In this document: positions 53,729 through 63,342 of the stretch, piece after piece | How the letters are laid out: each line of letters starts with the position of its first letter | Numbering within the stretch: the first letter of the stretch is position 1 | From: Lachnospiraceae bacterium | GTDB taxonomy: Bacteria; Bacillota; Clostridia; Lachnospirales; Lachnospiraceae | Length of the DNA stretch: 64,000 nucleotides | Reading direction: 5' to 3' | Assembly: GCA_024696615.1 (NCBI GenBank) | Contig: JAILGS010000020.1 | Location: 1-64,000, forward strand | Program-made: the position numbers and the translations under genes | The notes under the pieces: model-generated | Databases searched by the model: none | What the model was told of the DNA's origin: nothing | Seen by the model: the letters and a program-made list of their open reading frames with translations, nothing else

Positions 53729-55075
53729 TTACTTTCGAAACGCAGAGATAAAGAATCCATCGCATGGATGAATTCCGGGAAGAAGCTGAACATAGCCCTG
53801 CTTTGCAGTTTCCTGATTGCGTTCATAATCCATTACCCAAGCAGGAAGGATCCTGGTTAGATCCACCGGGGTAAGGCCTAATGTTTCTTTAATATAGTTC
53901 ACATTCCCTTCATTTTCCGCCTTATGAATCGTGCAGGTGGAATATATGAGAATGCCCTGATCCTTTAGATCATCCACAACATTGGCAAGGATATCCTGCT
54001 GAAGCTTGACTAAGTCCATCTGGGATTCCTTGTTCATGCGGTATTTAATGTCACTTTTTCGGCCGATGATGCCGATGCCGGAACATGGCAGGTCGCAGAG
54101 GAGTAAATCCACGCTGCCCTTCTTGCTTTCGTCCTTTTGGCAAGCATCATACACTTTCGTAGAGATGTGCTGTAATTGAAGTCTTTCAATCTCTGCATCC
54201 ATCATGGCAAGCTTTCGTGGGGATACATCCCGACTTTCGATGGTATAAGCACCGTTCCCATGAATGGCAAGATGAATACTTTTGCCACCGGGGGCGGCAC
54301 ATACATCCAGCACATTGCCACTTGAAACCAAGGAATAAGCCACAAGGTCCGCTACCTGGGAGCTTACATCCTGAATATGAAAGCCACCTTTTTGGTAGGT
54401 GGAAAGTCCTTCTAAATAATCATATTCCTGAAGTTCAAGAGTGTCTGAAAGTCCCTCCACTTCCCGAACCTTCACCCCTTCCTCGAAAAGAGCCTTCATC
54501 CAAGCCTCTTTTTCCTGTAAGGAAGTATTTAAGTGGATATACATGGGCTTTCGTTCTAAGAAGCCCTGTAAGATCTTCTTCGTAGTCTCCTCCCCGTATT
54601 CTTCCACGAATTCCTCACATAACCACTCCGGCATGGAGTAGCGAAGACTTAAGGTATCTTCGATGGGAAGATCCTCCTTGTTGCGGGAAATATTTCGAAG
54701 AACGCCATTCACAAATCCTCTTAAGGAGTCAAAATGCCGCTTTACGGCAAGCTTTACCGCTTCATTCACTGCTGCGGAGTCAGGAATTTTCTCCAGATAC
54801 AGAATCTGATATACGGAAAGGCGAAGGAGATTACGGATCACCGGCTTCATGCGAGTGGTGGAGACTTTGGAATAGGCATTGATTACCGCATCGATGGTAA
54901 TCTGACGCTCCAAGGTTCCCTGAAAGACCTTGCTAATAAAGGAACGGTCTTCCTTGGAAAGATATTGGAACTTCTTTAGAGCCGCACCAAGCACCACATG
55001 GGAATAGGTATTCTTTTCGTTGACCTCCATTAAAAGGTCCAAGACAATCTCTCTTGGATTTATCTTTCCCTGCAT
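53729..55075 (-). CDS. rsmB: 16S rRNA cytosine-967 C5-methyltransferase
   Basis: RsmB methylates C967 of 16S rRNA. The 448 residues have an N-terminal NusB-like domain (about 1-130) and a SAM methyltransferase domain (about 160-448), with the SAM site DVCAAPGGKS near 257 and the catalytic Cys in DLPCSG near 330. The start overlaps the end of fmt by 16 bases, with GGGAG in front. Confidence 0.96.
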   Translation of the reverse strand: MQGKINPREIVLDLLMEVNEKNTYSHVVLGAALKKFQYLSKEDRSFISKVFQGTLERQITIDAVINAYSKVSTTRMKPVIRNLLRLSVYQILYLEKIPDSAAVNEAVKLAVKRHFDSLRGFVNGVLRNISRNKEDLPIEDTLSLRYSMPEWLCEEFVEEYGEETTKKILQGFLERKPMYIHLNTSLQEKEAWMKALFEEGVKVREVEGLSDTLELQEYDYLEGLSTYQKGGFHIQDVSSQVADLVAYSLVSSGNVLDVCAAPGGKSIHLAIHGNGAYTIESRDVSPRKLAMMDAEIERLQLQHISTKVYDACQKDESKKGSVDLLLCDLPCSGIGIIGRKSDIKYRMNKESQMDLVKLQQDILANVVDDLKDQGILIYSTCTIHKAENEGNVNYIKETLGLTPVDLTRILPAWVMDYERNQETAKQGYVQLLPGIHPCDGFFISAFRK

Positions 55076-56025
55076 AACTTCTCTCCCGTACTGATCTTCG
55101 TTCCAAGAAGGAAGCTCCTGGTATCCATGCGCTTCTTTCCTTCTAACTGTAATTCTCGAATCGCAAGATAACCGCTACCACAGGCTACTACGATGGTATC
55201 CTTGGTTACTGCGGCAATACTTCCGGGAGTCGTATCCCCGGCAGCAATTCCATATTCCTCTGCCTGGTTTTCTAAAATCACATCCACATCCCAGATTTTT
55301 AAGGTCTTGCCCTGATAATAGGTATAGGCACTTGGCCATGGATTTAATCCACGAATGAGGCAGTCCAAGGAAGCCGCATCCATGGTAAAGTCCAGATTTC
55401 CAAGGTCTTTGGTTAATTTCTTGGCATAGGAAGACTTGGATTCATCCTGTGGTACCGGAGTAATGGTACCTGCTTCTAAGCCTTCCAGAGTCTGTAAGAG
55501 TAACTTAGCTCCATCCTCACTTAAGGCATCAAAAAGAGAACCACCGGTCTCCTTCGAAGCGAGCGTGCGCACACTCTGTAAGAGAATATCCCCCGTATCC
55601 AGTCCCGCATTCATTAACTGAGTGGTAACACCGGTTTCCTTTAACCCGTCGATCACGGCCCACTGAATTGGGGCTGCTCCACGATATGCGGGAAGGAGGG
55701 ATGCATGGACATTGACACAGCCATAAGGAGGGATGTCAAGTAGGGACTGAGGTAAAATTTGCCCAAAGGCCACAACCACGATCACCTCCGGCGATAGTGC
55801 CCGCAGTTCTTCCACTACGGCCTCCTCCCGCACCTTAGGTGGCTGTAAGACAGAGAGTCCAAGCTTCAGGGCTTCTTCTTTTACGGCGGAGAATGCCATT
55901 TCCTTACCACGGCCCTTTGGCTTATCCGGCTGAGTTACCACTCCCACCACCTCATGACCATGCTCTACAATTGCCCGTAATGTATTCGCCGCAAAATCCG
56001 GCGTACCCATGAATAAAACTCTCAT
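55060..56025 (-). CDS. fmt: Methionyl-tRNA formyltransferase
   Basis: Fmt formylates initiator Met-tRNA. The 321 residues show FMGTPDFA (5-12), PKGRGKEM near 41, and the catalytic block VNVHASLLPAYRGAAP near 107-122 with its Asn and His. An OB-like C-terminal domain (about 210-321) follows. It lies between def and rsmB, in the def-fmt pairing found in most bacteria. Confidence 0.97.
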   Translation of the reverse strand: MRVLFMGTPDFAANTLRAIVEHGHEVVGVVTQPDKPKGRGKEMAFSAVKEEALKLGLSVLQPPKVREEAVVEELRALSPEVIVVVAFGQILPQSLLDIPPYGCVNVHASLLPAYRGAAPIQWAVIDGLKETGVTTQLMNAGLDTGDILLQSVRTLASKETGGSLFDALSEDGAKLLLQTLEGLEAGTITPVPQDESKSSYAKKLTKDLGNLDFTMDAASLDCLIRGLNPWPSAYTYYQGKTLKIWDVDVILENQAEEYGIAAGDTTPGSIAAVTKDTIVVACGSGYLAIRELQLEGKKRMDTRSFLLGTKISTGEKLCRER

Positions 56026-56059
56026 TCCATCACTCCTACTCTCTACGAATTACTCTTCC

Positions 56060-56569
56060 TTACGCTTCGTCATCATCCTCTTCGTCCTGCTCCATCAGTT
56101 CAGAATTATCCACTAAACCGCCTTCTGCAATATCCGAATATAACTTTCCGTCCAAATGATCCAGCTCATGGCAGATGCAACGAGCTAACAGATCATCCGC
56201 TTCGATGATGTATTCCTGCATATTTTCATCATAGGCTCTTGCCTTCACATGGGAAGGACGAGTAACCACGCCGGACTTCCCAGGGATACTTAAGCATCCT
56301 TCATATCCGGTCTGACTTCCGGAAGACTCTAAAATCTCCGGATTAATTAATACTAATGGCTGTCCTTCTCCCACATCAATGACTACAAGGCGCTTTAAAA
56401 TACCCACCTGTGGAGCCGCAAGACCCACACCATTATCATCATACATGGTATCAAACATGTCCTGAATTAATTCCTTAATCTTAGGAGTCATCTCCTTCAC
56501 CGGCTTGCACACCTTACGCAGTGCGTCCTCGCCTAAATTACCCACGGTTCGAATCTGTCGAATTGCCAT
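56060..56569 (-). CDS. def: Peptide deformylase
   Basis: Def removes the formyl group added by Fmt. The 169 residues carry all three motifs: GVGLAAPQ near 47, EGCLS near 95 and HELDHLDG near 135, which bind the metal. An acidic C-terminal tail (EQDEEDDDEA) is added. GGAGG lies 7 nt before the ATG. Confidence 0.97.
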   Translation of the reverse strand: MAIRQIRTVGNLGEDALRKVCKPVKEMTPKIKELIQDMFDTMYDDNGVGLAAPQVGILKRLVVIDVGEGQPLVLINPEILESSGSQTGYEGCLSIPGKSGVVTRPSHVKARAYDENMQEYIIEADDLLARCICHELDHLDGKLYSDIAEGGLVDNSELMEQDEEDDDEA

Positions 56570-56607
56570 TTTTTTCCTCCATTATTCTAATGTGTCCTCC
56601 CACCCTT

Positions 56608-58839
56608 TTAGGTGTAGAGAGGATCAAAGTCAAATTGCACACTTACATAGCGAAATCGGTCATTTTGCGACACTTCCGCTTCCACCTTGGACTTAAGATC
56701 CGTCAAAGCCTCGTAGGAAGCGTTCTTGTAGAAAATAACCATGTGATAAAGATCCTCCGACTTATATAAGGAAGCCTTGCTTGGCCCGATCACGCGTCCT
56801 CCCGGATTTTCCACCGTGATGGAAGCACTGGCTTTGGCCACCGCATCCTCGTTCTTGCCAGAGAATTTCACCATGAGCAAATGTACCACAGGAGGGTAAT
56901 CCATCATGTCCCGATATGCAATCTCCTGATTGTAAAAGTGCTCATAATCCTGTTTCGCGGCATCCACCAGAGCATAATTTTCCGTATCATATGCCTGGAT
57001 CACCACTTCCCCAGGAGTTTTGCCACGTCCTGCTCGGCCCGCGGCCTGGGTTAATAGTTCGAAGGTCCTCTCCGCAGCCCGGTAATCCGAAGCATGAAGA
57101 GAAATATCCGCAGCCAGAATTCCCATTAACGTAACCCCCGGGAAATCATGGCCTTTCACGATCATCTGCGTTCCAAGAAGAATATCCGCTTCCTGCCCGG
57201 CAAATGCTGCCAAAATCTTCTCATGCCCATCCTTGCCAGACGTGGTATCCATATCCATTCGAAGAACGCGCGCCCCAGGGAATTCCTGTTCTAACTGCTC
57301 TTGTACCTTCTGCGTACCACCTGCCATCATTCCGATATACTTTGAACCGCAGTCAGGACAGGTCTTCACCACATCCTGCGTATATCCGCAATAATGACAA
57401 CTTAAAAAATCCCTGCCCCCCGCGTATTTGGCCTTGTGATAACTAAGGGAAATATCGCAATGTGGGCATTTTAACACTTTGCCACAGGCCCTGCAGGAAC
57501 AGATTCCCGCATAACCACGGCGATTTATAAAAAGCATGATCTGTTCCTTCTTCTCTAGACGATCCACCATGAGGTCATGGAGATGTCTGGAAATAATGGA
57601 ACGATTTCCTGCTCGAAGTTCATCCTTCATATTCTCAATATAGACCGTAGGAAGGTCCTGTCCCGTCGCCCGCTCATTCATGGTAAAGAGCTGATACTCC
57701 CCACGAAGCGCCCGATAATAGGTATCGATGGAAGGCGTGGCGGAACCTAAAATCACAGAAGCCCCATTGATCCTTGCAAGTTCCCTGGCAACTCCCACCG
57801 CGTGGTACTTAGGAATCGACTCACTCTTATAGGCGCCTTCATGTTCCTCATCAATGACCACTAACCCCAGCTTGGCAAATGGTGTAAAAAGGGCGGACCG
57901 TGGTCCGATCATAATATCGATTTCCCCATTTTTAGCTCTCTCATATTGATCAAACCGCTCTCCGGCGGATAATCTCGAATGCATAATGGACACCCGGTCA
58001 CCAAACCGGCGATAAAACCGCATCACCGTCTGATAAGTTAAGGAAATCTCCGGGATTAACATGATTACCTGCCGACCGGAAGCAACCACTCCTTCAATAA
58101 TGGAAAGATACACTTCCGTCTTTCCAGAGCCCGTAATTCCCTTAATGAGATAGGTCTTAAAAATCCCCTGATCATAGTCTTTTCGCACCGCATCCACAAT
58201 ATACTTCTGGGTGGGATTCAGGGAATTTCTTAGTTCCGTCCGATCACTGATCTGAATGGGATTGCGGTACTTCTTCTCCGTATGAATCGCAATCACACCG
58301 GCCTTTTCCATGGCCTTAATGGTCTGGGCGGAGATATTTAATTTCGTCGTAAGAAGAGAATATTCCATCTCTTCATCTTCTAAAAGAGCCGTAAGCAGAC
58401 GCTCCTTCGCCACATGCTTCTTTTGGATGGCTTCCTGTAATAAATCCGTAAGCTCATCCTTCGTAGCAAGTACTTTAACGGTGCGATATTCCCTGCTACC
58501 TACACTTTTCTTCACCGGAATCACCGTACGAAGCGCCTGATTCATGGTTCCACCATAATTGGTGCGAAGAAAAGAAGCAAGAGAAATCATCCGTCCTTCA
58601 ATGGCAAGATTCTCATCCACCACGGAGTCAATCTCCTTCATTCGACTTTCATCGAAGGTGGCTTCCGGGTGAATATCCACCACATATCCCTTAATGAGGC
58701 GATTTCCACCACCGAAGGGAATATATACCTGAATTCCCACACGAACGGTCGCTTCTAGTTCCTTGGGAATTCGATAGGAAAAAGTGCGATCCAGCTTATC
58801 ATGGGAAATATCCACAATCACATCTGCATATAAAGCCAT
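56608..58839 (-). CDS. priA: Primosomal protein N' (PriA) helicase
   Basis: PriA restarts stalled replication forks. The 743 residues have an N-terminal DNA-binding region (about 1-190), a helicase core with Walker A TGSGKTEVY near 223 and DEEH near 315, and two zinc-binding clusters (CSCRACGK to CPDCGSK, about 443-492) between the helicase lobes. Motifs V-VI lie near 550-610 (AAGRAGRG). It precedes def by 38 bp, the usual Firmicutes arrangement. Confidence 0.96.
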   Translation of the reverse strand: MALYADVIVDISHDKLDRTFSYRIPKELEATVRVGIQVYIPFGGGNRLIKGYVVDIHPEATFDESRMKEIDSVVDENLAIEGRMISLASFLRTNYGGTMNQALRTVIPVKKSVGSREYRTVKVLATKDELTDLLQEAIQKKHVAKERLLTALLEDEEMEYSLLTTKLNISAQTIKAMEKAGVIAIHTEKKYRNPIQISDRTELRNSLNPTQKYIVDAVRKDYDQGIFKTYLIKGITGSGKTEVYLSIIEGVVASGRQVIMLIPEISLTYQTVMRFYRRFGDRVSIMHSRLSAGERFDQYERAKNGEIDIMIGPRSALFTPFAKLGLVVIDEEHEGAYKSESIPKYHAVGVARELARINGASVILGSATPSIDTYYRALRGEYQLFTMNERATGQDLPTVYIENMKDELRAGNRSIISRHLHDLMVDRLEKKEQIMLFINRRGYAGICSCRACGKVLKCPHCDISLSYHKAKYAGGRDFLSCHYCGYTQDVVKTCPDCGSKYIGMMAGGTQKVQEQLEQEFPGARVLRMDMDTTSGKDGHEKILAAFAGQEADILLGTQMIVKGHDFPGVTLMGILAADISLHASDYRAAERTFELLTQAAGRAGRGKTPGEVVIQAYDTENYALVDAAKQDYEHFYNQEIAYRDMMDYPPVVHLLMVKFSGKNEDAVAKASASITVENPGGRVIGPSKASLYKSEDLYHMVIFYKNASYEALTDLKSKVEAEVSQNDRFRYVSVQFDFDPLYT

Positions 58840-58856
58840 TGTCGCACTCCTTTCAT

Positions 58857-60332
58857 CTATGCTTTATGGGCAAGTTCAAATAAAATCTCCTGGATTAACA
58901 CTCGCTCGTCCATAGGATATTTCACGCCATTAATCTCCTGGTAATCCTCATGCCCCTTACCTGCAAGGATGATAATATCCCCCGGCTCTCCATGGGTGAT
59001 GGCATAACGAATCGCTTCCTTGCGGTCAGTGATGGTAATGTAAGCGCCATCCGTCTTCTTCATGCCCTTCACAATATCTGCTATAATCTCTTCCGGCTTC
59101 TCAAATCTTGGATTATCGGAAGTAATAATGGTAAAATCCGAAAGCCTTCCGGACACTTCCCCCATCTCAAAACGTCTGTCCCTGGAGCGATTGCCGCCAC
59201 AGCCAAACAACGTCACCAGGCGATGTGGGTGGTATTCCCGAAGAGTCTTTAACACGCTTTCAAGAGCCATGGCATTGTGAGCGTAGTCGATTAATAAGGT
59301 GAACTTGTCGGATACGCGCACCGGTTCAATTCTACCCTTCACATGCACATGCTGAAGGGCTTTTTGCATCTGCTCCGTGGTTACTTGAAGGTGACTGGTC
59401 ACCGCCACAGCGCACAGAGCATTATACACACTAAAAAGTCCAGGCATTCCAAGCTCTACCCTGGTATTCACCTTTCCTGTAATTGCAAATGTAGTACCAA
59501 TCCTTCCCGCTTCATGGGAATATTCCATATCGCTAGCGCGATAATCCATCCCCTCGGATAGACCATAGGTCTCCACTTCACAGGTATGATCCCGTAAGAT
59601 GGCCTCGAGATGGGCATCATCCCCATTCACAATTCCCTTCTTACACTGGCGGAATAACATACTCTTGCAAGCAATATAATGCTCCATGGAAGTATGCTCA
59701 TGAGGACCGATATGGTCCTTCTCCAGATTGGTAAAGACACCGATATCAAAAAGAATTCCTGCGGTACGATGTAACATAAGGCCCTGGGAGGACACTTCCA
59801 TGACCACAGCCTTCATGCCACAATTGACCATCTTCCGAAACGCCTTGTGGATTGCATAACTTTCCGGAGTGGTATTGGCAGCCGGAGTATGCACCGTTCC
59901 CACGATGGATTCAATCGTACCGATGAGACCGGTAGGAATACCACAGGCATCCAATACATTCTTGATCATATACGTGGTGGTGGTTTTCCCCTTGGTACCG
60001 GTAATACCGATAGTAAAAAGCTCCTTCTCCGGATGTCCGAAGAAATTAGCAGACATGAGTGCCATGGCATAACGGGTATCTTCCACACGAACCACCGTTA
60101 CCCCAGGATATTCCAGATAGTCCACATTCTCAGAAACAATGAGGGCCGTCGCGCCCTTGGAAACCACATCCTTAAGATAGGTATGTCCATCACTCGTAGC
60201 ACCAATAATAGCAATAAATGCAGAACCATTGGTTACTTTTCTGGAATCCATATACAGATCCGAAATCTCCACCTCCAGCGAACCGCCGAGGACACTATAG
60301 GATACTCCATCCAAAATCTGGGCTAACGTCAT
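58857..60332 (-). CDS. murE: UDP-MurNAc-tripeptide ligase, meso-diaminopimelate type
   Basis: MurE adds the third residue of the wall peptide. The start at 60332 (491 aa) has AGAGG 8 nt upstream; an in-frame GTG nine bases earlier overlaps that site. The ATP loop is GTKGKTTT near 112, the carbamoylated-lysine region lies near 220, and the specificity motif DNPR near 402 indicates meso-diaminopimelate rather than lysine. This agrees with dapA and dapB in the same window. It starts 48 bp after ftsK. Confidence 0.96.
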   Translation of the reverse strand: MTLAQILDGVSYSVLGGSLEVEISDLYMDSRKVTNGSAFIAIIGATSDGHTYLKDVVSKGATALIVSENVDYLEYPGVTVVRVEDTRYAMALMSANFFGHPEKELFTIGITGTKGKTTTTYMIKNVLDACGIPTGLIGTIESIVGTVHTPAANTTPESYAIHKAFRKMVNCGMKAVVMEVSSQGLMLHRTAGILFDIGVFTNLEKDHIGPHEHTSMEHYIACKSMLFRQCKKGIVNGDDAHLEAILRDHTCEVETYGLSEGMDYRASDMEYSHEAGRIGTTFAITGKVNTRVELGMPGLFSVYNALCAVAVTSHLQVTTEQMQKALQHVHVKGRIEPVRVSDKFTLLIDYAHNAMALESVLKTLREYHPHRLVTLFGCGGNRSRDRRFEMGEVSGRLSDFTIITSDNPRFEKPEEIIADIVKGMKKTDGAYITITDRKEAIRYAITHGEPGDIIILAGKGHEDYQEINGVKYPMDERVLIQEILFELAHKA

Positions 60333-60380
60333 AGCTGCCACCTCTCTGATTGGTCTTCACCAATCGCAAAAATATGTTCT

Positions 60381-63245
60381 TTATTCTAAGGTACTCAGAT
60401 AAGCTTCTAATTCTTCCTGGGTCATTAAAATCTTACGAGGCTTGGTTCCCTCTTCCGGTCCCACAATTCCCGCTTCGCACAGCTGATCAATGATTCTGGC
60501 CGCACGGTTAAAGCCGATCTTATAACGGCGCTGTAACATACCACTGGAAGCCTTTTCACTTTCCACACAAAGACGTGCTGCTTCCACAAAATATTCATCC
60601 TGTTCATGATCGAAGGTCTTGCTGCCGGCCATGTTGATATTATTCATCACAGCCTCAATCTCCTCGGACTGGGAAGAAGTAGCCACACCCTGATTATGCT
60701 CCTTAATAAAGTCCACCACTGCATTGATTTCCTCATCGGAAACAAATGCACCCTGGGAACGAATTGGCTTTGGAAGTCCGGAAGGGAAATAGAGCATATC
60801 ACCCTTACCAAGAAGCTTTTCCGCACCATTCATATCCAAAATCGTACGAGAGTCCGTACCAGAAGATACGGAGAATGCGATTCTGGATGGAACATTGGCC
60901 TTAATTAAACCAGTAATAACATTCACCGTAGGTCGCTGGGTTGCGATTACCAGATGGATTCCACAGGCACGAGCTAACTGTGCCAGACGGCAGATTGCAT
61001 CTTCCACTTCATTCGACGCCACCATCATAAGATCCGCTAACTCGTCGATGATGATCACAATCTGAGGGAGCTTTTTCGGAAGATCCTCCGGATCCGTCTC
61101 CACACCCTGGGACTTCTTTAAAATCTCAGCCACCTTGGCATTGTAACCCTTTAAGTCACGCACCTGCATATTGGCAAATTTCTTATAACGCTGATCCATC
61201 TCAGCCACCGCCCAGTTAAGCGCCTGGCTGGCCTTCTTAGGATCCGTCACCACAGGGATTAACAGATGTGGAATGTCATTATACATGCTCAGTTCCACCA
61301 CCTTCGGATCCACCATGATGAGCTTCACATCATCCGGTCTTGCATGATACAGAAGACTCATGATGATGGTATTAATACATACGGACTTACCAGAACCCGT
61401 AGCACCTGCAATTAAGAGGTGAGGCATCTTGGCAATATCTGCAATAATTGGCTTTCCTCCAATATCCTTACCTGCAGCAAATGCAAGATTGGAAGAAGAA
61501 TTCTGAAATTCCTCGGACTCCAATAACTCGCGCAGGGAAACACCCACGCTTTCCTTATTCGGTACTTCGATACCCACCGCAGACTTTCCTGGAATAGGAG
61601 CCTCGATACGAATATCTGCTGCCGCAAGATTTAACTTAATATCATCCGCTAAGGACACAATCTTACTTACCTTCGTTCCCGGTCCTGGAAGCAATTCATA
61701 ACGGGTAACCGTAGGTCCCACACATACATCCTTCTCATTCACCGTAACATTCACGCCAAAACTCTGTAAGGTTTCACGAAGCGTATCCACATTGTGCTTA
61801 ATCTCTTCCTGCTGTCCAAGATTCTTCTTAGTACGAATCGACTTTAATAAATCCATTGGAGGGAAGACGTAATCCGCCATTTCTTTCGTTTCATCAATGG
61901 CTGCAATATCCGGATCCACTTCCGCCTTCGTAGAACTAATACCGGGATTAATGCCTGAAAGCTTCTTTTCAGCCCCCATCTTCTCCTGGGTCTTGATACC
62001 AGAAGTACTGTTTTCCTGTTCCCTTGCAAATGTACTATAATCGTCGATATGATTCGGATCCACATCGAATGGATCCTCCTCCACATCCGCTACCTCTTCC
62101 ATAGGGGAGGTAGGAACCTCACTTTCCTGACTTTCTTCTTCCTCACTGTGGAGGTTTTTACGAACTTCAGGCTCTAGCCCAACCATGCGGTCTACGAATG
62201 GCAGATCCTTTTCCTTCTCCTTCTCTGACTCTTCTACCACATTTGCCTCAGAAAGAGGAAGTACCTGACCATCAAAAATTCCCGCATCCGGAGTCTTCTC
62301 CTGAATTGGCTCAATCTCAATAATATCCTCAGAATAACGGTCCTTATTCTTATTCACTTTATCCTTGATCTTACGAACATCCGTATATTTTTCGCCATCT
62401 TTAGGAATCTCTGTGTCCATGGTCACACCACGTACGATTCCCTCTCTTTGGGCATCTCGCTCCGCCTGACGGATTCGGCGCTCCTCGGCCCGCTTCTCTT
62501 CTGCAATCTGACGTACGCGCTCCTTCTCGGCCCGCTCCATCTCCTGCTTCTTCAATCGCTGCTCCCGCTTTAAGGAAGCCTCATCGGAATAATCCGCCCA
62601 ATTCTCCTTGGTATGACGAATGGTATCCTTGGTGGTACGAACGGCACGATCACTACCTGCGATCACTCCATCAATCACAGCGCCTTCACTTAAGATGATT
62701 AACGCTCCAAGAATGATCACAATGAGGATTAAATACGCACCAAAGCTTAATGGACGAAGTAACAAGGCGAGGGAACCACCAACCACACCACCACCCATAC
62801 GGGTTAAGGAGCAGATCTGGAATAATTCATCCCTTGCCACATCCTTCATAGTTCCGGTTAACAGATGAGTCATCGTCATTAATGCCACATATAAAATAAT
62901 ACCGGTAAATACATGGATCTTAGCAGCACCGGAGAAATTCTTGCGATACATCACAATCTCCCCCATGATCACAAGTGCCGGGAAAAGATATGCTAACATA
63001 CCAAAGGATCCGAAGAAGAAATCACTGAATTTATCTCCCACGGAACCACATAAACCTAATAAACTAAGAAACAGCAGGACACACACGCCTGCTAATACAA
63101 TCATCATAATCTGAAGATTCATCAGATCCATTTGCTTGGATTGACGTCTTCCGGATCTTTGCGAAGATCTCGTTCTTGTACTGTTCTTTCTTGTACCTGA
63201 TGTCCGGGACTTTTTGGTGCCCTGACCCGTACTCGATGAAGCCAT
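60381..63245 (-). CDS. ftsK: DNA translocase FtsK/SpoIIIE
   Basis: FtsK moves chromosome DNA through the closing septum. The start at 63245 gives 954 aa and has GGAGG 5 nt upstream; an in-frame TTG precedes it. A basic N-terminus leads to four membrane helices (about 45-185), then a long, charged linker (about 200-460) with many Glu and Lys. The motor domain follows, with Walker A GATGSGKSV near 640 and DELADLMM near 755, and a C-terminal gamma winged-helix domain (about 880-954) that reads KOPS-type sites. It may do the SpoIIIE job if the strain makes spores; no sporulation gene is in view. Confidence 0.96.
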   Translation of the reverse strand: MASSSTGQGTKKSRTSGTRKNSTRTRSSQRSGRRQSKQMDLMNLQIMMIVLAGVCVLLFLSLLGLCGSVGDKFSDFFFGSFGMLAYLFPALVIMGEIVMYRKNFSGAAKIHVFTGIILYVALMTMTHLLTGTMKDVARDELFQICSLTRMGGGVVGGSLALLLRPLSFGAYLILIVIILGALIILSEGAVIDGVIAGSDRAVRTTKDTIRHTKENWADYSDEASLKREQRLKKQEMERAEKERVRQIAEEKRAEERRIRQAERDAQREGIVRGVTMDTEIPKDGEKYTDVRKIKDKVNKNKDRYSEDIIEIEPIQEKTPDAGIFDGQVLPLSEANVVEESEKEKEKDLPFVDRMVGLEPEVRKNLHSEEEESQESEVPTSPMEEVADVEEDPFDVDPNHIDDYSTFAREQENSTSGIKTQEKMGAEKKLSGINPGISSTKAEVDPDIAAIDETKEMADYVFPPMDLLKSIRTKKNLGQQEEIKHNVDTLRETLQSFGVNVTVNEKDVCVGPTVTRYELLPGPGTKVSKIVSLADDIKLNLAAADIRIEAPIPGKSAVGIEVPNKESVGVSLRELLESEEFQNSSSNLAFAAGKDIGGKPIIADIAKMPHLLIAGATGSGKSVCINTIIMSLLYHARPDDVKLIMVDPKVVELSMYNDIPHLLIPVVTDPKKASQALNWAVAEMDQRYKKFANMQVRDLKGYNAKVAEILKKSQGVETDPEDLPKKLPQIVIIIDELADLMMVASNEVEDAICRLAQLARACGIHLVIATQRPTVNVITGLIKANVPSRIAFSVSSGTDSRTILDMNGAEKLLGKGDMLYFPSGLPKPIRSQGAFVSDEEINAVVDFIKEHNQGVATSSQSEEIEAVMNNINMAGSKTFDHEQDEYFVEAARLCVESEKASSGMLQRRYKIGFNRAARIIDQLCEAGIVGPEEGTKPRKILMTQEELEAYLSTLE

Positions 63246-63342
63246 AACTACCTCCAAAAACTTACTAACTTAATTAATAACAAAATCACTATATCCATCC
63301 GTTCTTCCCGAACCGGCTTGATTACTAGCGACTTACCTGCGA